A model generated the notes under the pieces. The model did not search any database. It was given only the letters and a program-made list of their open reading frames with translations, and had not been told where the DNA came from. A DNA stretch of 64,000 nucleotides from Lobosporangium transversale (lineage: Eukaryota > Mortierellomycota > Mortierellomycetes > Mortierellales > Mortierellaceae), in assembly GCF_002105155.1 (NCBI RefSeq), contig NW_019028986.1, positions 512,501 to 576,500 of the forward strand, in the 5' to 3' direction. Numbering within the stretch: the stretch's first letter is position 1; every line of letters begins with the position of its first letter. Below are positions 11,313-22,696 of the stretch, piece by piece. A program made the translations under genes and the position numbers.

Positions 11313-12947
11313 TTATTCTAGTGGTGAATACGGTTGCCTGCTTTGATCCACACTATGCTCGCCTGCGCGATGACCTTTCTTCAACGTCAGACTCCGTCCA
11401 ATCTTGCTCTTCGACATCCATCCTGAGACAATGCCTCCATTGCTGGGTCTTCTGTTCATCTGGCCAGCAATGAATGGGAATAGGGTCTGGATAGGAAGCT
11501 GGATAAAGAGGAGTGTTAAAAATCGCTCCGTTTCTTCCGCTAGCTCGGGCTCAAGACAAGATGGTGCTGCTGCTGCCGATATAGGCGACATGGGTGTTCC
11601 ATTTGTGGGTGAAGTTGGGACGCCTGCAGTTCTAATACCGAGTTGGTAAGTCATTGAGGCTGGAACAGCCGGTGGAGGGGCAAGAGGAGGTAGGGGTCCC
11701 CATCCTTCAGGAGGAGGTCGCACTACTGTCGGTTTGCGCTGAAGCTTGGTGGGTTTGGAATCTGATCCAGATAATGGCGAAGGCTCGGGCAGGATAGACC
11801 GCAGATTAGGCCCTGATTTGATGGATGGTAGGGGCGTAAATCCTTTTGTAGAAGGAAGACCAGAGGCTACATTCTGGTTATTGGTAGGGGAAGGCGGAGG
11901 CGGGGGTTGCTCTCCTTTCAAGGCCGCTTGTCGGACCCGTTCCTGATAAATCTTTTCCTGCTGCTGCTGAACACGTTGAGGGTAATTGGGGGGGATGAGA
12001 TCGACCTTGTACATCATCTCCCATGTAGGAGGCCCATGGTTGGCACCGTCTGTGACCATGGGGACTAGAGGGTCCAACAAAGGTTGAGAGGGAAAGAATG
12101 GTGTATCGACCATGCACGAGGTTGATGGTGAGACACGGTAGTAGCCTTTGTCCTTGATATCAAGATCAAAAGGACGAGCCAGGAGTGTTGAAGCCCTCTC
12201 AAGATCACGCTCTGACATATAATCAGAGCCAAATCCTGCAAGTCCGAAGATGGGATGACGGGATCCATGAGGTGTCACCAGTGTCAAAGCCTGGACTACT
12301 GGTCGTGCAAGGGCAGTGTTTTCAAAATAGCGCCTTGATTTCAATTGCGAAGCTCTAAAAACAGCAGTCAATGAGGCAGGGTCGAGGTGCTGGAAGATAA
12401 ATTCGAGTGAAAAAACAGCTTTACGCTCCTGACAAAGAGTTGCTTTAAGGACTGTTCGCTGCAAGCTGATTGTCAGAGTCTTGGCAGTGATGGCACGGCA
12501 TCTTTTGGAGAGATGTGAGAACTGAATAAGTTCGTTGATGTCAAAGTTCCTGGCAATACGAATAAGGATAGGATCTTCCAGTTGGAGCAGTTTTGAGGCT
12601 GCCTTGCCTGCGTGTTGAAGAATTGGTGCCTGAGGGACAGGTGGGACAGTACCCTGATGGTAAACCTGGCCAGGCTGATGTCTTGAGGGTCGACGGAAAA
12701 GCGAGCGCGACCTGCCAACTCTAGTACCATTGCCGATAGGAGTCCCAGCAGGGATATCATTCTGAGGGGCCGAGTCTGCGTAGTGAGTTGCAGTGAGGGG
12801 AATCGAGTTTGATTCGTCTGTGTCATTGTGGTCATAAGATTTTACACGGCGATGGAGGTTATCAGCAGATGCACCAAAAGCTCTGTTGTGGTGATGGCTA
12901 TTGTTTGGTGCAAAAGTGCCCTGAGAGGGAGCAGTAGCGGCCATCAT
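11313..12947 (-). CDS. F-box-like protein with Pro-rich C-terminal half
   Basis: A single uninterrupted exon encodes 544 aa from tandem ATGs (MMAATAP; the second may be used). Residues 1-115 are Ser/His/Asn-rich and disordered. Residues 119-154 (LLQLEDPILIRIARNFDINELIQ... then LSKRCRAIT) have the length and Leu/Ile/Asp pattern of an F-box, the Skp1-binding helix bundle of SCF ubiquitin ligases. A helical part follows to about 290, then a Pro-rich tail. No WD40 or LRR repeats are visible, so the substrate-binding mode is unknown. It could be another helical adaptor. Confidence 0.7.
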   Translation of the reverse strand: MMAATAPSQGTFAPNNSHHHNRAFGASADNLHRRVKSYDHNDTDESNSIPLTATHYADSAPQNDIPAGTPIGNGTRVGRSRSLFRRPSRHQPGQVYHQGTVPPVPQAPILQHAGKAASKLLQLEDPILIRIARNFDINELIQFSHLSKRCRAITAKTLTISLQRTVLKATLCQERKAVFSLEFIFQHLDPASLTAVFRASQLKSRRYFENTALARPVVQALTLVTPHGSRHPIFGLAGFGSDYMSERDLERASTLLARPFDLDIKDKGYYRVSPSTSCMVDTPFFPSQPLLDPLVPMVTDGANHGPPTWEMMYKVDLIPPNYPQRVQQQQEKIYQERVRQAALKGEQPPPPPSPTNNQNVASGLPSTKGFTPLPSIKSGPNLRSILPEPSPLSGSDSKPTKLQRKPTVVRPPPEGWGPLPPLAPPPAVPASMTYQLGIRTAGVPTSPTNGTPMSPISAAAAPSCLEPELAEETERFLTLLFIQLPIQTLFPFIAGQMNRRPSNGGIVSGWMSKSKIGRSLTLKKGHRAGEHSVDQSRQPYSPLE

Positions 12948-13071
12948 GTTATGAGTACAATGAAGTATGGAGCAAAGTCAGCCAATTAGGGAGAAAGAAA
13001 AAAAAAAAGGAGAGAAGAGAAGAGAATGTGAGCAAAAAAGAAAAGAAAAAAAAAAAAAAAAAAAAAAAAAG

Positions 13072-13127
<56 letters not shown>

Positions 13128-14687
13128 GAGAGTGAGGATGGAGAGAATGAAATGAAAAGAAGGGAGAAGAAGGATAAAGAAATAGAAAATAAAAAAACAG
13201 AGAGAGAAGAGAGGACAGAAGAGAAATGAATGTGAATGAATGGAAAGCGATGAGGGGAGAGAAAGGAGAAAAGTTGTCTTTGGGTTATAAATACGAAATT
13301 TAATTGAGTAAACCAACATGACACGTATTGTATTCGCTGTATTTGAATCATCTGTGCATCTGTTTGTAATTGTAATAATGATTGGCATTGGTGGCATTGC
13401 AAAAAGGCTAAAGCATCCTTCCGCTTTTTTTTTTAAAAAAACGCATTACACATTACACGCTCATTTTGCACAGAGATTGGATATTTGTGCATCTGTAACA
13501 TGTCAACCTGCAGTAGCCTGTATTTTTCTTAATGGGTTAAAATTGAATGTAGCCTTCATGAGGTCCTAAGTGGAAGTGTTAAAAAGAAACACGGGGCAAT
13601 TTTTTGACTCTTATAAAGTTGCTTGTTTAAATGTCGCACACCCGATGAGCAACAAGAAGAAAAAAAAAGGGGGGATGGTGGCTTCAGACCAAAATAATGT
13701 ATGTCATTTGATACAAAGGACATGACCTTACATCGAAAATGGCACCAGTTGGATCCAAGGAGGTCCTGCACCGAACGCTTTTTCAAATTTGTATGAGTAT
13801 CAGTTGCGTTAGGGGAAGTATTAAGCCAAAACCAAATACGGAAGCATTGCACACCGATTTCTACCGCTTGAACCTCACTCTCCTATCAGCTAATGATTCG
13901 TAGATTCGTATACTTATCAGCGAATATTGAGACCGTTCTGAAAAAGACCACATGTATATTATTTCAATTTCCTCCCTGTACTTTTTTTTTTTTTTTTTTT
14001 TTTTTTTGTAAATTCTAATCCCCATGATCATCTGTTGCTCTACTGCTCTATACCTTATGCGTCTTAACAAAACAAAACAAAAGAGGGAGCTTTGCATTCA
14101 TTCAGAATAAACATCATATGAAGGACTCGAAGAAAGTTTGATGGCAAATGAGAGTCCACACAATGATAGGCAATCAAAGTTAAGAATGGTGGCAATTGCA
14201 TATAGAGCAGTAGATGTTTATGGAATATTCCATATTGGAGCACGGATGGCGCGCTCAACTGTCGGGCACGAAACTAGTCCAACAGAACCAACGGCGTTTT
14301 CAAAAGCAAGCAGGAAACATTCGTCTGTTCTAGCAAGCTTTTCAGCCATATAGATGTAGAAACATCCGAATGAGCTTCAATCCTTGCCGTATCCATTTCT
14401 TTGAACATATGAAATCGTGCAGCCCCATATATTCTAAAGCCTATGTTATTTTCGCGTACAATGACAATCTATTCCCAAACCTTAATATTTGTCATTTTGC
14501 AAGAGAACAATTTCACAAATATATATAAATATGCACAGGTAAAAAAGATACATTTACGGATGTCAATTTATTCGTATATGCACGATCTCTATTGCTGCCT
14601 GAAATAGAGTCGGAACAGTTGTCCAAATACAACTCCAAACTGAACAAGTCGCAAAAAAGATCGAACATCCCGCCAGTCCTTCGATAT
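12948..14687. other. Intergenic region with 5' purine/(GA)n block
   Basis: Positions 12990-13265 are almost purely A/G on the plus strand, i.e. C/T-rich in the sense of the minus-strand F-box gene, consistent with its promoter and leader. The remainder to 14687 has T runs (about 13981-14007, 14741-14752) and no reading frame with codon structure. A 44-codon minus-strand frame ending near 14220 was not accepted as a gene. Confidence 0.4.
13046..13124. repeat. Poly(A) followed by (GA)22 microsatellite
   Basis: A runs at 13046-13070 and 13072-13080 are followed by perfect GA repeats at 13081-13124. The block lies in the presumed promoter or leader of the F-box-like gene. Confidence 0.95.
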
Positions 14688-15773
14688 TTAACGGTAAGAC
14701 TTCTGGTATCTGTGGAATAAATACAAGAATAAAGAGAGGGTTTTTTTTTTTTAGTCAAATACGAGTTTTACAAAGAGATTAAAAAAAATACCAACCATAG
14801 AAAACACCATTCAGTCTCATTGTATTGTTCATGAAAGCATACCTGGCACGGGCACCAGCACCACCGAACTTCTTGGGCTCGCAGCGACGGGGATCAGCAA
14901 CGAGAAGGGTACGGTCATACTGGAGGAAGATCTGCTTGAGCTCGTTCTTGGAGGCCTCATCAACATACTTCTGGTAGTAGGCGACGATTGACTTGGCAAG
15001 AGCCTGACGGATAGCATAGATCTGAGAGGTGTGTCCACCACCCTTGACACGGATACGGATATCGACGTTGGCAAACTTATCGGAGCCAACGCGGAGAATG
15101 GGCTCATAGACCTTGAATTTCAAAATATCAGGCTCAACGAGCTCAAGGGGGGATCCGTTGAGGCGAATAAGACCCTTACCAGCCTTGCAGTGAGCAACGG
15201 CAGTGGCGGTTTTCTATTTAAAAAAAAAAAAAAAAAAAAAAAAAGGTTCGACAATAAGACGTGTTAAAAGAGCTGCGCTACTCTACGTCAGCAATGGTTG
15301 CTACCACGTCAATATACAGCTTTTCATCTCTCCAGTGTCCTATGTTGCAGATTCCACCATCGATAATATATAGTATGTGTCCTCTGACCAAGTAACTCTG
15401 CTAGCGTGCTAAAAATCCGTATTCTCCATAAACATTGAAGATCGTGGTATCATCCAAAGCTAATAACTCTTAAAATGGTGTCACATCATTCTCCAGATAT
15501 AAAGCTGTTAAAGTGTATGATTTGCCTTTGCTCCATGATTGCGAGTTGAATCTGTATAACGAAAACCAAATTGCTTCAAGTTGGGTATAGAACACCTTGG
15601 ATGTATGACTGAATCTGTTTCCTAATCTCAACAGAAGAATCTATCCGCCTATTCTCTCGCTTTTGTCTCCTTTATTCTTTCTTCTCATTTAAAGTGCCTC
15701 ATAACTGATCCTCTCGGGACAAGAGACTTGCCTTGCGACCGTAGCACTGAACACTCTTTGAGTCGGAGGACAT
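14688..15773 (-). CDS. RPS16: 40S ribosomal protein S16 (uS9)
   Basis: Exons 15732-15773, 14843-15213 and 14688-14709 encode 144 aa: [14 protein letters not shown] | [20 protein letters not shown] ... ending RARYQKSYR. The sequence matches eukaryotic S16 along its full usual length, including [17 protein letters not shown]-type and [12 protein letters not shown] blocks and the invariant KSYR tail that enters the ribosomal P site. The last exon codes only the end of that tail. Intron 1 (518 bases) begins with GC rather than GT: the exon/intron border is CGCAAG|GCAAGT, and no GT donor nearby keeps the conserved GRKKTATAV. Head-to-head with the mitochondrial ribosomal protein gene. Confidence 0.95.
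15214..15731 (-). other. GC-AG intron of RPS16
   Basis: The donor is AAG|GCAAGT and the acceptor AAATAG. Apart from the T-to-C change, the donor is a perfect match to the consensus, which is typical of functional GC-AG introns. Ribosomal protein introns can host snoRNAs. I found no convincing box C (RUGAUGA) and D (CUGA) pair. Confidence 0.85.
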
Positions 15774-16454
15774 GATGAATAAATGCCTACAAATAAAATA
15801 AAGATCCAGATGATGTGGTGAGTGGCTAGTCACTTCAAAACCTCAGCTCTTCCCTTTTTCTTTTTTTTTTTTTTTTTTTTGTAATGTTTGTATTTCTCCT
15901 GCATTTGTGTCAAGTCGGATATTGATGTTTGTGCGTTTTTGGCAGTCGAATGGAGGTCACATCGTATATTGTTTATGTTCATGAGTAAATGTGATGTATA
16001 TAGCGCGGTTGAAAAAGTTCTTTTCGCCGGTTACTGGCAAATCGGAATGATGTTTAGACAGTCAATGATGCGTAGATAACTCCTGTATCAATGGATGTAT
16101 CAATGGATGCCTTGCTGTCCTAATGGATACTTCGATGCTCCATCCTTCTTCTCCCTCAAATGACACAGTCCGTCATACCAAGTCAAAGATTTGAAAGAGG
16201 GTTTTGCACAGTGGCCCGCCAGCACGCACAACTATAACATGTATGCTCTATCGGATTTTTATCTTTGGTGGCTGAGAATTCTCGAGTTTCAACTTTCCTC
16301 CACAGCCTCAAATAATTGGATTGTCGAGTGTTTGTAAATACTGAGTGCCTGTCGATCGGGACTGTCGTTGTTGTTGTGCTGTCCGTGGTACAGTCTGTTT
16401 CCTTTGTAGCGACTTTCTTTCTTCCGTTTGTCTGAATCGTCCACCTATTTCCTA
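15774..16454. promoter_or_regulatory. Bidirectional promoter of RPS16 and mL38
   Basis: The 681 bases between the two divergent start codons must drive both a cytosolic and a mitochondrial ribosomal protein gene. It contains a T run at about 15861-15880 and a CT-rich leader upstream of RPS16. The imperfect duplication atcaatggatg (about 16087-16107) is visible. I could not assign transcription factor sites. Confidence 0.6.
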
Positions 16455-17981
16455 ATGTCAATGTCGATCCCTCGCTTCATCCTCCGCACAGGCAGAGTTT
16501 GCTCTCTTTCGGTACGCCTCTCGTCTTTACTTCTTGAATTGCATAAAACTGTTCACAATTGTTTTTGAGGCTCTTCTGTGCCTGATCAGTGACATACCAA
16601 GCATAACTACTACAAGTTAATTCCCAGGAGATAAAGCTGACTCGATTTGAATCTTTATATCACTGCTCTATAACAACTCTTAGCCAGCTCGTACATTCTC
16701 TGTTCAGACAGTATCACGAAATAATGCTGGAGCCACCTACAAGGCGCCTGCTCTTGGAGTCAACAAGACTTATGATGAAGCTCTCAAAATCATTGCAGAG
16801 GACAGACTTAAGCGTCTCAGCGAAATCAAGAAAATGCAGGAATCATTGGCAAAGCTGATCAAAGGTACGGGACTAATCAGCTAATCAACAGAAGTCTGGC
16901 ATGGAGCGACCACAAAGCACAGTTCGCTTTAGTCCAGTGAAGATCAGGGTACAACATATGCTAACAATGGATTTTTAATATCATGGATTGTAGCTACTCC
17001 TTCTGCCACACGGGACGCTGAGATCACCAAGCTCCAGGAGGAGATTTCCAAACAGGAGGCTTATTCTGAAATAAATGATCCTGAAATTCAGTGGCGCTTT
17101 AAGAATGGTCAAATTGACATGTCCAAGTCAGTATTCCGCTACATGAAGAGCAAACAGTTTCAGCGTGAAATCCTTCCTACTGTTCAACAGCGCGTTACTC
17201 AAATGTTTGTGACGCCAGATATTCTTCCTCCATTTACGCCTTCAATCGATGTTCAACTGGATTTCGGCGCTGGCTCTGTCGTTAAGAAAGCTGCAGGATC
17301 TGGTGTCTCCGATAATTATTTCGAAACTGGATCATACTTACTTCCTGGAAAAACCATCAAGGAGCCAAAGGTCAATGTTATCTCTTTCCATTCCGAACAA
17401 AAATACTATACTGTAGCTCTAGTCGACCCTGACATGCCTGATGCCGAGAATCAGACATTTAAGCAACAATTGCATTGGCTGATGTAAGTTGTAATCCTTC
17501 ATCTGCTGTCACTGATGCATATAGGCATATCGATGAGGAAGCATTATTTATGGTTTTATTTGCGTTATTATATGACTATACATTGGGATATAGGACCAAT
17601 GTCGCTTTGTCAGCAACACAGACCGAGGTGGCCAAAGGAAATCCCGACATTGTACTTCCATACCTCCCTCCCCACCCACCTAAAGGCACCAAATACCACC
17701 GCTACACACTCTTGCTTGCAGAGCAGCCTAATGAGGGTCGGGATAGGGTACAGATTGATCAAAGCCAAGTTTCAAGGGAAACTATACTCAAGGACCTGTG
17801 CACACGGTACAACTTGAATGTTAAGGGCTTAACCTTCTTCCGCCAGGTTTGGGACAAAGATGTTAGCATGATTTATAGAGATATCCTCAAACAAGATGAG
17901 CCTGTCTATGGCAGACAGCCTAAGGTGGACGAGCTTTTGGATGAGACTGGACAAAAGAAGAAGAAATATATCAATCTTTGA
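16455..17981 (+). CDS. Mitochondrial large ribosomal subunit protein mL38 (MRPL35 family)
   Basis: Exons 16455-16511, 16708-16864, 16994-17483 and 17594-17981 give 363 aa. The N-terminus (MSMSIPRFILRTGRVCSLS) is basic and Ser-rich without acids, a typical mitochondrial presequence. The central and C-terminal part is a PEBP fold with the two signature regions: YTVALVDPDMPDAENQ followed by LHWLMTNV, and PPHPPKGTKYHRYTLLL. A PEBP domain attached to a helical N-terminal region identifies mL38 (yeast Mrpl35, human MRPL38), which sits on the central protuberance of the mitoribosome. A second in-frame ATG at 16461 could be used. Confidence 0.9.
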
Positions 17982-18965
17982 AAAAGGGATGCGGTCTCTT
18001 GAGAAGATACGATGTTGCATTTTTTTTTTCTCCTCTTTCTTATGTTAACATCTCGGATAAAGTCACCATTCACGTTCTTTTTATTTTTTCTTTTTTTTTT
18101 ATTAATCATGCCATTGACCAAAATAAATATCCTATAGAATATTTTGGGCAAAGTGGCTTGATTGTAATCGTGGCTTATAATTGTTTACCCGAAATGGATC
18201 TGATCCCAAGGTCTTCAAAGATCAGATACATGTGCGATCGCTTTTTTAGTTTACAAACGTGGAATATTTTGCAATCAAAGCTCACATAGTATTCATACCC
18301 CACAATCCAATGTTACCCAGATTTTTTTTTATCCGGGACACAATGAGCGCAGCAGCGCATTTTGCACTCTAAACTTGACTTTCAGCATTGTTCGCCGCTC
18401 TGTGCATAAAACTCAGCGCCATCTGTGGTAAAGAAAAAACAAGGATGATGGAAACCCCTATTCACCACTATTCGTGGCTGATATATTGGACATTTTGTTG
18501 CCTTTCAATGAACGAATGAAAAGATTGCGATTTAAAGAAGCTATTTGTCATATAGTTAAGCTAGTGAGCAAAGCCTCCGAATAGAAGAGTATAGTTTTAT
18601 ACCTTTGACACCACAGTAGCATTCGAGAGCATCAAATGCATATTACATTACGCCCGCCCTGTTTCCCAGATTCACTCCGCCCTTGTCAAGTATTCAGGCT
18701 TATTGGGAACCTTATTTTTGCTTCACATTTTTCATACTCCATTCATCCAATCTCTTTGCATCCTTGGATATACTGAGCCCCGTTCTTTTTTTTCTTCTTT
18801 TCCTTCCACCTCCTCCACCACCTCCTCTTCCTCTTCTTTCTCTTTCTTTCTCTCTTCAGTCTGCTGTCTAGAGTGGAGAAAACCATCGATTTTCCCATTA
18901 GCAGCGGTCGTCCTTACCTCTTTCCATCCTTTCCTCAGCCTAAATATTGTTCATTCTTTTTTAAC
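17982..18965. other. Intergenic region between mL38 and the MFS gene
   Basis: The left part is a T-rich 3' UTR (T runs at about 18020 and 18090). The right part (18670-18960) is C/T-rich with a (TCC/TTC)n stretch at about 18795-18860, resembling the pyrimidine-rich promoters elsewhere here. No coding exon is recognised. Confidence 0.5.
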
Positions 18966-19760
18966 ATGTCATCCAAAGATACTGTTCTCTCCACAACCAA
19001 TGATACCATGGTTTCATTGCCTACGACAGATCCCATTCCAAAGGAGGCCATAGATCCAGATACGCTCACTCAATTCCAACAATTATGTCTCAAATGCCAA
19101 CCTCTTATGCTTTATGTTGTTTCCTTGGCTCAGTTTCTCGATATTGGTATTCCTATAAAAAAAACATATATATGATAAAGGAAAAATAAATAAATAAATG
19201 AAAATGTTCTGTACAAACCGATTGACGAGTTTTATTCAAATAATCAGTCAATGGCGCTAGCATGACAGTTGCAATGTTACCTATTGCTACAGAGCTTCAT
19301 TTTGAAGTTCAGCAACAACAATGGCTTATCAGTTCATATGCTTTGTAAGTTGATCTCATTTAAAAATCAAAAGAGAGGACGAAAGAGTAGTAGGTAGAAA
19401 CCATAACATATTGATCTGATCTACATTACTAACAAAGCAATCTTTATTACTCTTTCTTATACAATGTATTTAGATCCTTTGGAGGGTAAGAGAATCAGCC
19501 TGAGATGAAGCGATGAAATTAAAAAAAAAAATAATAATAAAAAAAAAAAAGCCATTAACGCCACCAACTTTTTTTTTTTAATTGCTTGGTTTGATCTGTG
19601 GTTTAAAGACTACTCCTAGTTGCCGGTCGAATGGTATGTTTTCTTTTCTTTTCTTTTCTTTTTTCGTGAGAAAGAAAAAAAAAAAAAAAAAAAAAAAAAA
19701 AGATATGAGTAGGTTCAACGTAAATCCATTTTTCTTAACCAACCCCACAATCTATCCCTT

Positions 19761-19791
<31 letters not shown>

Positions 19792-20140
19792 CTGTTCGGT
19801 CATCGCCGTGTGTTTTTGTCTGGATTATTTTGGTTTGGCCTCTGGTCGCTCGTCAACGGATTTTCAAAGTCGCCTGTAATGCTCTGTATTTCTAGAGCTC
19901 TCCAGGGCATGGGTGCCGCAGGTATACAAAATGGCAGTTTTATTTTTAAAGTCATTATCAATTACGCAAGGAAGGAAAACTCTCGCATGAAACTTTGTAA
20001 TCTCAATCTTTTTCTTTTCTTTCCGGATTAACTCGTATATAATACTAGCTCAAATCCCCACCGCTCTCGCGTTAATTGCCATCAAATATCCAGCGGGCAA
20101 GTCAAGAACGCGTGCACTCTCTGTCTTTGGTGCCATTGGA

Positions 20141-20173
<33 letters not shown>

Positions 20174-20469
20174 ATTACCAATAGCAGATGAGGTTTATTT
20201 GTTTGTTTATTTATTTTATCGCCTTTATTACCATTAACAGGTATGGGCGCTGTCACTGGATTATTGCTGGCAGGAGCATTGACATCGACAATTGGTTGGC
20301 AATGGATCTTCTTTATCTCAGCTATTATGAGCGTCATACTTTTTGTTCTTGGAGTCTTTGCCATCCCAAACACCTCTGGCCTGCACGGTGAAAGTCCAAA
20401 AATCGATGTTGGTGGCGCCTTCACCGCCACTGCAGGTAATATAACATGATGCTTTTTTTTTTTTCTATG

Positions 20470-20501
<32 letters not shown>

Positions 20502-21181
20502 TGCGCTTATTGACCTTTTTTTTTTTTTTTGTGGGGATTATATATTATCATTGATAGGGATTGTTTGTATAATCTACTACATCTCTTCAGGAGTTGAGGC
20601 CGGTTGGGCTAGTCCTCAAACTCTGCCGATGCTTTTCATTGGTCTTGTTCTACTCACCATCTTCATCATGATTGAGCGTCGGATATCCTACCCTATTATG
20701 CCTTTCCATATCTGGAAGCATCGAGCCTTTTCAACCAGCTTTGTGGTGGTCTTTATCATGCAAGCAGCATTCCAAGGATTTCTGTACTATAGTACATTGA
20801 TCTTTCAGGAAGTTCTTCAATACTCGATCATGAAGACTTCACTTTCATATCTTGCTCATGGACTGTCTGCTATCATTATCTACTCTATCTTGGGTAAATT
20901 CTTGCCCCGTTTACCACTCAAGCCCTTCATGTTGATTGGATTTTTCTTTTTGGGCGGCTCTGCATTGATGTTTGCGTTTGTGACAGATGCCAGCTCTTAT
21001 TGGGTCCTACCCTTCCTTGCCATGATTGCAAACGTCTTTGGCCTGGGGTTGATCATGTTGCCTGCCCAGATCACGGCCCTCCGGGATGCTTCAGATGATG
21101 ACCAAGGCGTTGTCGGAGCCATTTATAATGTGGGACTTCAGGTAAATAAGAATGAAATTCTACTGTGGAATTGATGTATTA

Positions 21182-21222
<41 letters not shown>

Positions 21223-21661
21223 AGACCTCTTTTGCATTTAAATATATATGTGTGTATAGATTGGTTCGCCATTTGGCTTAGCTATTCTTACAGTCATTTC
21301 TGGAAAACTTAACAGTGGGGTCCATGGACCAGCCAGAATGCATGGATATAAGTATGCACTTGTTGGAGTAGTTGTGTTTGCTCTTCTTGGCTTCATCGTT
21401 ACACTGATCTTCTTGCCTCATGTCAAGCCTGCTGTGGATAATAAAGAAAAGACTCTAGAATCGTTGGAAGAAGGGGGTATTTCTGCCGTTGAACAGGACA
21501 ACATCACAGAGACAGACATAAAGGTGACAATGAAGCCTTTGGAAGATTGCACTCAGATGCAAGAACAAAAGGAGAACTTGAATAGAGGGGACGACAAGCA
21601 GGAGTTGAACGAAATAGAAGCACAGGCAGGAGATAAGCAAGAGCTGAATGAAAAGCTGTAG
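18966..21661 (+). CDS. MFS drug/H+ antiporter-like transporter (DHA2/14-TM type)
   Basis: Nine exons (18966-19146, 19248-19344, 19474-19485, 19609-19633, 19786-19921, 20049-20141, 20241-20435, 20558-21141, 21260-21661) join in frame to 574 aa. Motifs in order: VAMLPIATELHF and QQWLISSYALSFGG; the motif-A equivalent GRMGDLFGHRRVF; QGMGAA; and motif C-like GMGAVTGLLLAGALTSTIGWQWIFF. At least twelve hydrophobic segments follow, then a charged cytosolic tail with a repeated DKQELNE. This is the pattern of fungal multidrug/H+ antiporters of the DHA2 group; the exported substrate cannot be read from sequence. Exon 3 is only 12 bases and exon 4 is 25. Several introns hold long A or T runs. Convergent with the trimethyllysine dioxygenase gene. 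Confidence 0.9.
19474..19485 (+). other. 12-base microexon of the MFS gene
   Basis: The segment ATCCTTTGGAGG is flanked by tgtatttag and gtaagag. It supplies the residues SFGG that family members carry between SSYAL and LLLVAGR. Without it the flanking exons would not join in frame. Confidence 0.8.
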
Positions 21662-21931
21662 AAGTAAACAGTTGCATCAAACCCGCATGCATCGCCACCG
21701 AGGAAGGATTCAGGGCAGTAGCCATAGTCTTGCTTGCTTAACAAGTAGTATCATCTATCATTATTTAACATCATTCTCCCATCTAACTCATTTATTTCAG
21801 GTATCTAAGCATAACCCCTAATAAACTACAAATGCATTTCGTTCATCGTTTCTTAAAGTTTTACCCATATTCTATGTTGATGCAGGCTTATATGGTTGGT
21901 ATCTCCTCATATGACATTTCTCCTTCGTGGT

Positions 21932-22663
21932 TTATAGCTCCAGAGACAGCTGCTCTGAAGGAATATTTAATGTTCTCCAGCGGGAACGGTAATCATCCCA
22001 GTTAGTGTACGCTCCACACATCCTGCGTTTACCCGTGAACCCAGAACGACCATGCAGAACCCTATAATTATCAAAAATCAAGACACGACCAGGCTGGAAT
22101 TTTGTCCAAAGCATGTGTTTGTCATCTGTCAACACTTTGTTCCAGTCAAACAACGCGTCATAAAATGCCTCCACTTGCTCTGGTTTCAAGTGATCGAGTG
22201 TCGATCGGTCATCATTGTTGAATCGGATTTGAATAAGCTCTTGCGAGATAGGGTCATGGTTCAGGATGGGGTTGCGACGAGGTGTTGGTACAACATGTGT
22301 GTCGACATCCCCTGCACTGTGAGAGGGAACACCGATCTCTGAAAGCGTCTTGTATGATTCTGGGTACTTTTCCTTGAGCACCTTAGCGCATTGAAAGCCA
22401 TCTACAAGCAAGTTATGTCCACCTTCGCCATCATGGTGAAGAAGATGGAACATTTGCAAGCTGTGAAAAGGAAGGAGCGGGATTAATAACCAAATCAGCA
22501 ATCATGATTCACATACTATTTCATTTCTTTTAAACTTTAAAAACCCCCATACCCAGCAGGATCCGTAAAGTATGTCGTATCTGTGTGTGCACCCAGAGCA
22601 ATGTCTGTAAAGGCCGTGTCTCCATGCCCAAGGTCAGATGTGAATTCCCAGAAACCGCCTACG

Positions 22664-22696
<33 letters not shown>

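Noticed and set aside
12967-13402. Lys/Glu/Arg and Ser/Leu/Phe frames over poly(A) and (GA)n
   Set aside because: Microsatellite translations on both strands.
14220-14353. 44-codon minus-strand frame (MAEKLARTDECFLL...)
   Set aside because: Too short, with no flanking exons or recognised motif; may be chance or a remnant.
15214-15731. Box C/D snoRNA in the RPS16 intron
   Set aside because: No RUGAUGA/CUGA pair at plausible spacing was found on the sense strand. An H/ACA RNA cannot be excluded by eye.
20441-20557. Contiguous open frame between MFS exons 7 and 8 (ALIDLFFFFCGDYILSL)
   Set aside because: It is bounded by a GTAATA donor and a GATAG acceptor and made of A/T runs. Splicing it out aligns GGAFTATAG directly to IVCIIYYISSG as in relatives.
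22501-22552. Extension of the last dioxygenase exon upstream of the acceptor
   Set aside because: The sequence is T-rich, ends in ttcacag and has no family match. The downstream exon starts exactly at the conserved LQMFHLLHHD.
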